In this document: positions 54,983-64,000 of the stretch, in pieces
Layout: each line of letters opens with the position of its first letter
Numbering within the stretch: the first letter of the stretch is position 1
Assembly (NCBI GenBank): GCA_036936605.1
Contig: JAUPFV010000001.1
Location: 117,126,771-117,190,770 of the forward strand
Source of the DNA: Limnanthes douglasii subsp. nivea
Taxonomy: Eukaryota; Streptophyta; Magnoliopsida; Brassicales; Limnanthaceae
Reading direction: 5' to 3'
DNA length: 64,000 nt
Notes under the pieces: model-generated
Seen by the model: the letters and a program-made list of their open reading frames with translations, nothing else
Databases searched by the model: none
Told to the model about the DNA's origin: nothing
Program-made: the position numbers and the translations under genes

Positions 54983-55377
54983 AAAAAAGCAAGAATCGGA
55001 TTAGAGATGCTTTTGTAAAAAACCTCTAGTAATGTGTACCTCGTGGACAGATTCTAATCCACGGAATAGATTCTATGGGTGCATTAACTATATGGTAAGT
55101 GTCATCCAACCTGAATCTTGTTCAATTAAAATCTTAATTTATGTTTTGGACCCTAGTTTTTTTGTAATCGATTGATTTTTTCTAGAGTACTGAAGGAAAA
55201 TATGGGTTTTTTAAGTAGGTGGATTCACTGGTTCCTGATTGTTCAAAACAAATTATTATGTTGAATAAGAATCTATGCAAGATGGAAGTTGAGAAAGAAA
55301 GTATGAAAATCAAAGTTAGTTTGTTGATTTGGTTTAACTGTATTTCTTGTCTTTTTTATTTTTGTCAACCTTGTTAA
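54983..55377 (+). pseudogene. GRF-type zinc-finger pseudogene, copy 3
   Basis: Same lesions. It also has NPRNR in place of NPGNR (CCACGG) and LNKNL in place of LKKNL near 55262. Confidence 0.7.
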
Positions 55378-56922
55378 GAACTAGATTTCAAAAGAAATGT
55401 AATTTTGTGTTGGTTGTTTGGCTGCTTTGACAAGAACTCGATATCAAAAGGAATGTAATTTTATGTGTTGTTTGGCTGCTTATGTAACTTATGTGGTTGT
55501 ATTTGATTATGTGACTGATTATGAATTTGAATTGTAATATTGATTATGTATTAGTTTTTGTTCTTATTTCTACAATTTATAATTGGTTTATTTATTGATT
55601 ATACAGTTTATTGGTTATGAATATGTACATCTGTCAATTAGAAGATTAATTTGTGTACAATCTGTAATTGATTATGTAGTTGATTCATAACCTGTAATTA
55701 CATATAATTTCATTCAAACAACACCATAAAATTGGGAGTATTACACATAAAATAAACTGTAAATTTTGATGGTAACAACACTATAAAATATGATTCAAAC
55801 AACACTATAAAGTTTGAATCATAATTTACACGAGGCTTACAACACAACCCAAAATATTGCATTACCAACACATAATACAAAAATTACATCAGGCTATGAA
55901 CACCTAATAATACCTCACACTTAGATTTCAGACTTGTAATTGTTAACAAAATTTGACCAAAAAGTAGTCTACTCCAGAATTACCACCATGTTAACAAAAA
56001 TAGCCTACTCTAGAGCATCTGTATCACTAGAGACTTGTACTAATTTTTTATCATCTTTGCATGATGATAGTTGATAAGCAAAGTTCAACACTCCAAACTA
56101 CTATTCTGATGAGCAAGTCATGTATATGTGTTTGCTCTGGATAAATCAAAAAGATATTGTTTATACATTACCATTTTCAGAGAATTTACTACCACGATGT
56201 ACAATTATGGTAAATAATTCTTTATTAACACCTGCAAATATCACAAATGATATCTCAATCTTCTAAAAATAACATTTCAAGCATTCAATTTGAAAAATAG
56301 AAAATGAAATATGAGTTGACAAATCAACAATATGGTCAAATGCCATCTTAAACAAAAACAATTCAAATGCAACATGAGTGGTCTCTAAGCAAAATAATGT
56401 CTAAAGCAAATTAGTTTTCAGAAACACCGTAGTTTTCAGACGTTATGCAACATTAATCTATAAAGCAAATTAAAAACACTCATAGTTAAACAAAAATTAT
56501 ACTTATGTAGTTTTCAGATTAGTCCAATTCGATTTTTTTTTCATTTTTAACCCTTCATGCTGATTTAGGAGTGCAAGTTTAGGATGTGGTTTTGAGTCAA
56601 ATTTAGGGTTTAAAAAGTATAGATTGTGAAATTTAGGGAACAAATTTAAGATTTGATTTCGAATCAGGTATATATTGTTGGAGCAAATTTAAAGATTTAG
56701 ATTAAAAAAGTAAGACTAACAAAAAATTAAAACTCGAAATTTGAACTGAATATAAATGGTTGCGAAAAAAAAAGAAAAATTTAAGGATTTGGTTTCATAG
56801 ATTTATTTTAGGCCGGTGTAATATTTAATTATAGGTAACAAATCACCCCTAGACTAGTATCTATTTAATTTAAAATTTAAAATGTAAAACTAATTAGATT
56901 TAATCCATGTAGCACATTCAAG

Positions 56923-56939
56923 CTGGAACCGGTTTAGGA
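56923..56939. other. LINE target site duplicate, 5' copy in unit 3
   Basis: Identical 17-mer. This copy is the one in line with the LINE body and the poly(A) tail. Confidence 0.85.
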
Positions 56940-57182
56940 TCAACTTTTACACCATCTAAATTCTGAGCCTTATCATAGGAAAAAAGCTCCAAGATTTAGG
57001 GAATCTGTTCATCTTCTCCGATGAACTCTTCTCATCTTCGGTGAATTTTAAACTCCTACCCTTCATTATCAATCTAGTTTCCTTCTAATAGTTTCCTGTT
57101 CGTTGTGAAGTTTTTTTTCATCTTTCTGTCTGAAATCCAAGAAACAGAGGCCTCTGTTTTCATGTTCTTTGATAGTTAATCG

Positions 57183-58349
57183 ATGGAGAATTCAGGTAAT
57201 AATGATATTGAGAAAGTTAAGAAGTCATGTTCTTATGCGGAAGTTGTTAGAAAGAGTTTGAAAACTGAAGAAAAACTGGAATTCGAACCAGAATTTTCGG
57301 AAATCAAATCTGACCACTTATCAATACAGTATACTGAATATGTTCTTGCACACTTGAAGGCTAAAGCTAAACACTCGTTGGTTGGTAAATTCACCCATGG
57401 GTTGCCCAAAAGAAGCGCTTTGGTTCAATTCTTTGAATCTTTTAAGTTTAAGGCTGCGTTTAGATATAAGATATGGGATTCAAGACACATTGTTCTTGAG
57501 TTGGATTCAAAGCTTGACTATGGAAAGATTTGGCAGAGAGCAGTGTTGACTATAGGCCCTTCAGTCATGCAACTTTTGAAATGGTCCGGTGACTTTTCTA
57601 AGAAGAGCTCGATTGCGCCAGTTTGGATAAAGTTTGATCTGCCTGAGCATCTGTATGATGTAAATTTGGTGAAGTCAATTGCTTCGATGGTTGGTGAAAC
57701 ACTTATAATAAAAGTTCCAGAAGAAAACAGATTGTTTTCTTCTTGTTCTGCTTTAGTCGAAGTGGATGTTAATTCAAAAATCCAATCTGATGTATGGATT
57801 TGTTTTGATGATAATTATGGTTATTGGGTCAGATTAACTTACATGAATCTCCAATTATATTGTAATCATTGCTCTCATCTTGGTCATAGCAATGATAAGT
57901 GCAAGAAAATTAATAAAGAGCAACAAGTGGAAGAAGTTGAAAAGATTAACAAGGTCAAATCCATTATTACTATACAAAGGAAAAGCGAAGATCAAGAATA
58001 TAATCACATTGAAGAAACAGTTGGTTTCAAAACACCTGCGCAAGGGGAAATAATAGAGGCAATTCAAACGTTAGCTCAGGGGATTACGGATAATAATGGT
58101 TATGTTAATATGATATCAGATGGTGATGATTCTCTTGTCCATATAGGAAGTCTGCATCATTCTCATGTTCTTGAGAAGTGGAAAACACATTCTCCTGAAT
58201 TATATAGAGACGGTAATCAAGAAGAGCAAGATAGTCAAGATCAAGATACTTATGAAATACAGGAAGAAAGTGAGCAAGGGGTTAGAGATGGAAAAGATAA
58301 TAGTCATTCGAAAAAGCAACAGATTCAAAATGAGAACAAAAAGGAATAA
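57183..58349 (+). CDS. LINE ORF1 protein, unit 3
   Basis: 388 codons, intact. Close to unit 2 but with KSSIAP for KSWIAP and LIIKV for LIVKV. This copy is linked in cis to the remaining ORF2, though cut off from it by the 599-bp segment. Confidence 0.9.
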   Translation: MENSGNNDIEKVKKSCSYAEVVRKSLKTEEKLEFEPEFSEIKSDHLSIQYTEYVLAHLKAKAKHSLVGKFTHGLPKRSALVQFFESFKFKAAFRYKIWDSRHIVLELDSKLDYGKIWQRAVLTIGPSVMQLLKWSGDFSKKSSIAPVWIKFDLPEHLYDVNLVKSIASMVGETLIIKVPEENRLFSSCSALVEVDVNSKIQSDVWICFDDNYGYWVRLTYMNLQLYCNHCSHLGHSNDKCKKINKEQQVEEVEKINKVKSIITIQRKSEDQEYNHIEETVGFKTPAQGEIIEAIQTLAQGITDNNGYVNMISDGDDSLVHIGSLHHSHVLEKWKTHSPELYRDGNQEEQDSQDQDTYEIQEESEQGVRDGKDNSHSKKQQIQNENKKE

Positions 58350-58479
58350 GAAACAAGTTTTAAGGAGATTTTTGACAAGAAATTAAAAACAGCTAAAGGA
58401 AAGACAAAAACGAAGAGCAAGATTATAAAGGCTCTGCAATTTAATAGTTCAAGTAAATCAAAATCTTCTAACTCTCTTA

Positions 58480-59289
58480 ATGATTAGTATAATTAACTGG
58501 AACATTCGTGGTATGAAAGATAAGGCTTCTCTTCGAAGGCTTAAATTCCTTGCTAAGAAAAATAAAGCTAAAATCATTGTTGTGCAGGAACCTCTAGTGA
58601 ATGTTAATGCCATTGGTAGTATTGCTGCCAAATTAGGTTATGAAAACTTTGCCTATAATCTTACTAACAAGATCTGGATTTTCTGGCAGTATGATATGTC
58701 TGTTACTGTTGTTAATGATCTTAGTCAATGTTTAAACTTGAAAGTGAGTCTTGCTAATGATAATAATTATATTATGATTACGGTGATATATGTTAAATGT
58801 CAAAGAATTAATAGGATTGATCTTTGGAACTTTCTTAAGAACATTGCTACAAATGATTTGTGCTGGTTGATTTGTGGAGATTTTAACGTTGTTAGTTTTA
58901 TTGAAGAGCAGATAGGTTGTAGTACTTTTTGTGTTAACAGCACTAGTGATTTCAATGATATGATTTCTTGTTGTAACATTGAAGATGTTGGCTTCATTGG
59001 CTCTAAATTTACGTGGTCTAATGGATACAAGTGGAAGAGACTGGATAAGGTTTTTATAAATAATAAACGATCTGATAATTTTGCTAGTACTAAGATATAC
59101 CATCTTATATTAAAGGATTGTGTTACACTCCTCTATGAACTTTACAAATGGTCAATGGCGTTGTTCACCCAAACCATCGTATCTCTCGTAGTATGTTGTA
59201 GTGATGTTTTGTATATTAAGGGATTATGCTACACTTATCTATACACAAGGATAATGTACTTGTATATGTATGAGTTTGAGAAAAAATAA
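58480..59289 (+). CDS. chimeric ORF, unit 3: LINE endonuclease plus antisense copia DNA
   Basis: 269 codons, same product as unit 2. The joint is at 59101. Downstream, after 59699, ORF2 continues with its RT region, so this unit shows the endonuclease and RT halves on both sides of the inserted segment. Confidence 0.85.
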   Translation: MISIINWNIRGMKDKASLRRLKFLAKKNKAKIIVVQEPLVNVNAIGSIAAKLGYENFAYNLTNKIWIFWQYDMSVTVVNDLSQCLNLKVSLANDNNYIMITVIYVKCQRINRIDLWNFLKNIATNDLCWLICGDFNVVSFIEEQIGCSTFCVNSTSDFNDMISCCNIEDVGFIGSKFTWSNGYKWKRLDKVFINNKRSDNFASTKIYHLILKDCVTLLYELYKWSMALFTQTIVSLVVCCSDVLYIKGLCYTYLYTRIMYLYMYEFEKK

Positions 59290-59699
59290 TGTTGATCCTC
59301 TTAATCGACTTAATTAAGAAAATCTTCATTTGGAAAAATTTTCTAGTTTAATGCTTACTAACTAATTCACATTTAATAATCTCATATTTATTTTAACTAT
59401 TCCAAACAATAAGCTTCATTTGGGATCGATTGCAGTTCACAATCTTTACAGTCACAAACTTGTCAAAATTCCAAAATAATTTAATTCACTCATAAGGATC
59501 ACTTTGGCAATATAATATATCATTAATTATTTATGTCAGTTTAAACAATTTAAACATGTTAATCATATTGAAAATACCATTTAAACACGAAATATGATAG
59601 ACTAATGATCACTTCTAACCTTTAATATTGTTGTTTGCAACCCTTGAAAGCAATATCATTAAATTCAATAAGTGTAATAACAATAAGTGTAATAACAAT
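59101..59699 (+). repeat. tandem unit, partial copy 4, lying inside LINE ORF2
   Basis: Repeats the first 599 bp of the unit, then ends in a doubled 15-bp CAATAAGTGTAATAA (59666-59695). LINE ORF2 resumes at 59700 with QNLQSNDTKGELAKANA. The part of ORF2 that should lie between codon 207 and this point is missing. Confidence 0.88.
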
Positions 59700-61829
59700 C
59701 AGAATCTTCAGTCTAACGATACCAAAGGAGAGCTTGCCAAAGCTAATGCTTTGCTCATCAAAGCTCAAAGAATGGAGGAGATATTTTAGAGGCAGGAATG
59801 TTATTCTAATTGGATGCTTGATGGTGATAAAAACACAAGATTTCATCATAGCTTTGTTCAAAAGAAGAGAAGAAGAAACAACATTAAGGGCATTAAGATT
59901 GAAAACAATTGGATTACTGAGCCTAAAGATATTGGTATGTCTGTTGTTGAGTTCTTCAATCATACTCTTGTTGACTATCCTTATGCTAGTAGTATTGATG
60001 AAGCTATATGTATGGAGGACGAGATGTTTAACAACATTCTCAAGCTAGTTACTGATGAAGAAAATAAAAGTTTGCTGAAAGATCCCGATGAGAATGAAGT
60101 TTGGAACATCATTAAAGATATGAAACCTGCTAGTGCTCCAGGTATGGATGGTTTTACTCATTGTTTCTTTAAGCATTGTTGGCATATTATTAAGTTGGAC
60201 ATGGTTAATGCTATGAAAGATTTCTTGCGGGGTAAGAATATCCCTAGAGGTATTTTTGCTACGGGCATTTGTTTAATCCCTAAGCTTACGAATCCTATAA
60301 GTTGGAAGGATTACAGACCGATTAGTCTGTGTTCTTTGCTTAATCGTATCATGTCTAAGATCATAGTTAACAGGTTATCTCTTATTCTTCCTAATATCAT
60401 TTCTCCTAATCAAGGTGGCTTTGTGCCTGGTAAGAGTATTCAAGATAATATTCTGATTTGCAAAGAGTTAATGTTTGATATGAACAGAAAGGTTAAAGAT
60501 AGTAATATTTTGATTCAGCTTGATATGTCAAAAGCTTTTGACAAGCTGACTCATTGCTTTCTTGTAACTGTTTTAAAGAAGTTTGGTTAATCTACTAGAT
60601 TCATTTGTCTTATCAAGAAGATGATCAATGCTGTTAATGCCTCTATGCTTATCAATGGAGAGGTTGTTGGTTTCTTTAAAACTAGTAAAGGCTTACGTCC
60701 AGGTGATCCTATATCTCTCTATCTTTTCATTATTGCTGAGGAGATGCTCATTAGAGGTATCAATAGTCTTTTCTCTGTTAACAGATTCATAAAATACAAA
60801 GGTAGAAGCAACATCAATATTAATAGTCTTGCTTTTGTTGATGACATCTTACTGTTTACTAATAGCAAAGCTAGTACTATTATCATTCTTTGTAATTTTC
60901 TTGACAAGTATCAAGCAATCTCTCGTCAGACTGTTAACAAAGAGAAAATGAAGATTTTGGTTACTAATGGTATTAGCTTATCTAAGATTGATGTTATCTC
61001 TAATACTTCTGGTTTCTCTTATAGTCAGTTGCCTACTGATTATTTAGGGATAACTATTAACACCAACAATAGAATTAGAAACTATAACAAGTTAATTTGC
61101 AAGATTAGTAGCAAGATTAATGAATGGAATTCTTCTTATATTTCTTTTGATGGTAGATTAACTTTGGTTAAGTCTGTCTTGATGAACATTATTTTATATT
61201 GGATGCATTGCAATCTTCTTCCTAGAGGCATTATTTCTAAGCTTGAGCTCATTTTGAATAGATTTATTTGGGGTTTTAACTTAGCTGAAAAGAAAATTTA
61301 TTGGTGCAAATGGGATTCTTTGTGTAAAACCTACCATGAAGGTGGTCTTAATATTCGTAAATTAGATGATCTTCAAAATGTTATTTCTTACAATCTTTGG
61401 GCTGCTTTTAGAAAGAACACTTCTTATTGGGCTAACATTATGCATAGTATATATTGTCCCAACCATCATCATTTGTAGATTAGTCCTTACAAAGATGGAT
61501 CAATGGTTTAGAACATGATGATCAAAGTTAGGGAGCTAGCTGAAAGTCATATCAAATGGAAGCTATGCAAAGGTTTGGTTGACTTTTGGTTAGACAATTG
61601 GACCGATTCTATTCCTATTTTAACTTTTAATGGAGAAGATAATAACTTATGGTTCAACACTGAAACTGTTAATATCTATTGGTCTAATAGTGGTTGGGAT
61701 TTATCTACTGTCATTAATATTATTCATTCTGATTTTGTTGATAGAATTAATAGTCTTTCTATTGACAGTAATAAAGACGATTTGATGATTTGGAATCTTG
61801 CTAAGACTGGTGACTATAACTTGAAATAA
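59700..61829 (+). pseudogene. LINE ORF2 reverse transcriptase region
   Basis: One frame with stops only, no frameshift. Stops: TAG 59787 (in EEIF-stop-RQ), TAA 60588, TAG 61476, TAG 61509, TAA 61827. Seen: SNWMLDGDKNTRFHHS, ASAPGMDGFTHCFFKHCW, TGICLIPK, WKDYRPISLCSLLNRIMSKI, NQGGFVPGKSIQDNIL, LDMSKAFDKL, GLRPGDPISLYLFII, FVDDILLF (catalytic F-x-DD, where plant LINEs usually have FADD), and the thumb with YLGITINTNNR and GRLTLVKSVLMNI. This is the target-primed reverse transcription enzyme, now inactive. Confidence 0.9.
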
Positions 61830-62408
61830 ACTTGGGATAGTATTAGGACCGAATATGCTAGACATGACATTTATAAAAACATTTGGAACCATTTAACTCC
61901 TTCTAAAAGTTCTTTCATGCATTGGAAGATCCTTCATGGATATGTTGCTGTTGATTCTGTTGTTCAGTCTAGAGGAATTTCTTTGGTGTCTAAATGTCAG
62001 TTTTGTAACAGCCAGGATTCTATCAATCATTTGTTCATTTCTTGTAATTTTGCTTGGTCTATTTGGATTCATTATGCTGTTATCTTTAAAGTGTATATTT
62101 CCAAGCAGATGAACATCAACCATCTTACCAGAATGTGGCAATGGCCAAAAGCAAAGAAGATTCAGGTGAGAAGTATCTTACCTTCTCTAATATTACATAA
62201 CATTTGGAAAGCCAGGAATGTTTCTAAAACGAAAGGTATTATTACATCATTCATTTCTGTTATAAACCAAATCAATGTTGTTTTACATGCTCTTGATATG
62301 AAAATACTTTTAAACAAAACTCACTGGATTAACTGCTCTAAGGCTGCTAGGGATTTGGGTTGTATTAATTACTTAGTTGCTTCTAATAGGCCTAATTACA
62401 TAAAATAG
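61830..62408 (+). pseudogene. LINE ORF2 zinc-binding (zf-RVT) region
   Basis: Same frame as the RT. WKILHGYVAVDSVVQSRGIS then KCQFCNSQDSINHLFISCNF and AWSIWI give the CxxC...HxxxxxC pattern of this domain. A stop TAG at 62406 separates it from the RNase H. Confidence 0.85.
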
Positions 62409-62411
62409 ATA

Positions 62412-62903
62412 TTGCCTCCTATTGGTAGGCTTAAAATGAACACTGATGCTTCCTGTCTAAATAATGGAGAAGCTAGTGGCTCTGTAATTTTCAGAGATAG
62501 CTTTGGTAATCTCATTAGTGGTCACAACTATCTCTATGGTAAATTTACTCCTCTTTTAGCTGAAATTAGAGCTTTTCTTGATGGTCTTCTTATTTGTGAA
62601 ACTAATAAGTGGTACCTGGTTGATTTGGAAACTGATTCTCTCAGTATTGTTAATCTACTTAACAATCATTATAGAACTGTTTATTGGTATATTAAGCCTA
62701 TTCTATATTGCATTAGAAACGTGATTAAAAGTAGTATGAACATTACTCATGTTTTTAGAGAGCAAAACCATGCTGCAGATTGGTTAGCTCGTTTCACTTT
62801 AAAAACCAATCATGCGTACAATATTCTGCCTAATGATGTTCCTAATGAGCTTAAAGCTATTCTTATTTTAGAAGCTTTAGGTCTTGGTTACATTTCTAAT
62901 TAA
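62412..62903 (+). CDS. LINE ORF2 C-terminal RNase H domain
   Basis: 163 open codons in the same frame as the RT. MNTDASCLNNG, LLAEIRAFLDGL, LETDSLSIVNLL and REQNHAADWLARF give the D-E-D-(H)D residues of an RVT_3-type RNase H, as found at the end of many plant L1 elements. It is part of ORF2, not a separate gene. The first codon shown is not a real start. Confidence 0.85.
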   Translation: MPPIGRLKMNTDASCLNNGEASGSVIFRDSFGNLISGHNYLYGKFTPLLAEIRAFLDGLLICETNKWYLVDLETDSLSIVNLLNNHYRTVYWYIKPILYCIRNVIKSSMNITHVFREQNHAADWLARFTLKTNHAYNILPNDVPNELKAILILEALGLGYISN

Positions 62904-63512
62904 GTTGTATGTAGTAATTAAGAAACTTATTCTTGGTTTACCACTTTCTTTGCATGGTTGATGCTGTTCTTTAATCAAATCTCGATGGGATCTCATGGAA
63001 TATGTTGTGTTATGGCTTCTTTGTTGAGTTTTTGCTTTCATCTGAAGAATTGGTGGATGCTGCCAAGGAGTGCATCTGATGTTGCTTTCCTTGTGGTCTC
63101 CTAAGCTTGGATTCAATTTTCTTTTGCTGCTTCGTTTGCTCCATATGGTCTTTTAATCTAGACAGCTTCCTTCTTAGATTGCTGTTTTGTCTTTCAAAAA
63201 TTGTAGTCGACTCCATTCAACATTATTCCAAGTCGAAAGTGAATGAAATGTTAGCCTTCTTAGTCGTTGAATTTGTCAAATTCATCTGAAGTTGCTGAGA
63301 GGGCAGTGGATGCTTCTTTGTGAAGATAATAAGTTTGAGTTAATGAAGATGTTGAAGATTATCTGAGGCAGAGCTATTGTTTTATCTATTCTATAGCTTG
63401 TTTATAGCTTAGGGTTAGATTTTGGATTTTACCGCCTAGATTGAATTCAAAACTCTGTATCCCGTCTAATTGTACATTATTTTATTAATTAAATATTTCA
63501 TTTAAAAAAAAA
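62904..63512 (+). other. LINE 3' UTR and poly(A)
   Basis: No coding sequence that I trust. It ends with an A run at 63504-63512 preceded by ATTAATTAAATATTTCATTT. The AATTAAAT may act as the polyadenylation signal. Confidence 0.75.
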
Positions 63513-63529
63513 CTGGAACCGGTTTAGGA
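63513..63529. other. LINE target site duplicate, 3' copy
   Basis: CTGGAACCGGTTTAGGA, identical over 17 bp to 46039-46055. Confidence 0.85.
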
Positions 63530-64000
63530 CCGTTTCAATTCACCACTTAATTAACCAATCAATACAAAATTATTTACTAATATGTGGCGGCAGAATTTCC
63601 ACTTCGACTTAAATATTCATGAAACCAACTTTTAAAGCACTAATAGAATTAGAAACCAATGGACCATAGGGTTAAAATCGTGCATATTGCAGACCCACGT
63701 GACTATGACCCTTCTAGCGTCGGCCACAAAAATCAAATGAACAGAACGGTCACGGGCATCCCGTGTCTGTTTCTTTTTGGCTCGCACCACTTACAGGAAT
63801 AGGATTATTAATTTTGTTTTGGATGTTATTCATGGAAAAAAAACTAAACATATCATTAGCTATTTGAAATTTTAAACTTTCAATTTATAAATAACTATTT
63901 ACCTTTAGAATTGTTGTTGGTACGGTACTGTTGAGAAAACCGGACCAAACCGTTGAATTTATCCGTTTGGATCGAAAAAGATCACGAAGTATGCAAGTAT
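63530..64000. other. flank right of the LINE
   Basis: Non-coding as far as visible. It continues the sequence interrupted by the LINE (CGTTTCAATTCACC). I see no gene or element in it. Confidence 0.5.

Larger units (their letters stand above)
53659..59100 (+). repeat. tandem unit, copy 3
   Basis: Same content. It has an extra T near 56047 that breaks a small frame open in copies 1 and 2, and a W to S change in ORF1 (AGCTCG at 57605-57610). Confidence 0.93.
42775..59699 (+). repeat. tandem array, 5442-bp unit, three full copies plus about 599 bp
   Basis: Units: 42775-48216, 48217-53658, 53659-59100, partial 59101-59699. The same ORFs recur at a fixed spacing of 5442 (46299, 51741, 57183; 47596, 53038, 58480). 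Copies differ by scattered substitutions and one-base indels in homopolymers. Copies 2 and 3 share changes that copy 1 lacks. Each joint fuses LINE ORF2 codon 207 to copia integrase DNA. The left end is continuous with copia element 2, so the first copy is in its original context. Confidence 0.93.
56940..63512 (+). mobile_element. plant L1-type LINE, interrupted by tandem-unit DNA
   Basis: 5' UTR, ORF1, ORF2 endonuclease (to 59100), foreign 599 bp (59101-59699), ORF2 RT to RNase H (59700-62903), 3' UTR and a 9-A tail (63504-63512). The 17-bp duplicate CTGGAACCGGTTTAGGA stands at both ends (56923-56939 and 63513-63529). The presence of ORF1 with a CCHC knuckle, an AP-type endonuclease, an RT and a C-terminal RNase H places it in the plant L1 group. 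Confidence 0.9.

Noticed and set aside
42775..59699. CRISPR-like or satellite array
   Set aside because: The unit is 5.4 kb with ORFs and known retroelement parts, so it is a segmental duplication.
59635..60048. 137-codon plus-strand frame near the LINE RT
   Set aside because: It overlaps the RT region in another frame and has no family pattern. The RT frame beside it carries the known motifs.
63010..63289. short frames on both strands in the LINE 3' end
   Set aside because: They overlap each other on opposite strands and lie in the 3' UTR.

Overview
The window looks like plant nuclear DNA from a repeat-rich, AT-rich region, probably of a flowering plant. The evidence is Tat/Retand-type Ty3/gypsy elements, Ty1/copia remnants and a plant L1-type LINE whose ORF1 carries a CCHC knuckle. 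No intact ordinary host gene was recognised. The only possible host-gene trace is a broken GRF zinc-finger pseudogene.  Layout. 1-4872: element A, a minus-strand Tat-like gypsy element cut by the window start (archaeal-type RNase H, RNase H, RT, protease, gag, PBS, 5' LTR). 4873-8490: element B, a decayed plus-strand gypsy pol with a minus-strand antisense ORF. 8580-35418: minus-strand gypsy elements of one family. E0 (8580-12723 plus 19945-25113) is split by E1 (12724-19944), which sits in E0's integrase and is flanked by ACTAT on both sides. E3 (24754-35418) lies beside E0, with one LTR (24754-25113) between them. Each of E0, E1 and E3 has a plus-strand antisense ORF between integrase and 3' LTR, like the aORFs known from Retand-type elements. 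Gag-protease and RT are separated by one in-frame stop at the same place in all four minus-strand elements. In three of them it has a UAG-CAR-YYA-like readthrough context.  35419-42990: two decayed minus-strand copia elements. The first is broken by a solo LTR with an ACGTC duplication and by a GGTTCGGTT-rich insertion. The second keeps a 654-bp LTR. A small LINE remnant lies between them.  42775-59699: a tandem array with a 5442-bp unit, three full copies plus about 600 bp. Each unit holds a copia integrase fragment, about 3 kb of non-coding DNA with the GRF pseudogene, and the 5' part of one LINE (17-bp target-site duplicate, 5' UTR, full ORF1, start of the ORF2 endonuclease). The unit boundary fuses the endonuclease frame to antisense copia DNA, giving three near-identical 269-codon chimeric ORFs. 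The rest of LINE ORF2 (RT, zinc finger, RNase H) and the poly(A) tail follow at 59700-63512. The same 17-bp target duplicate then appears at 63513-63529, so there was one LINE insertion followed by segmental tandem duplication.
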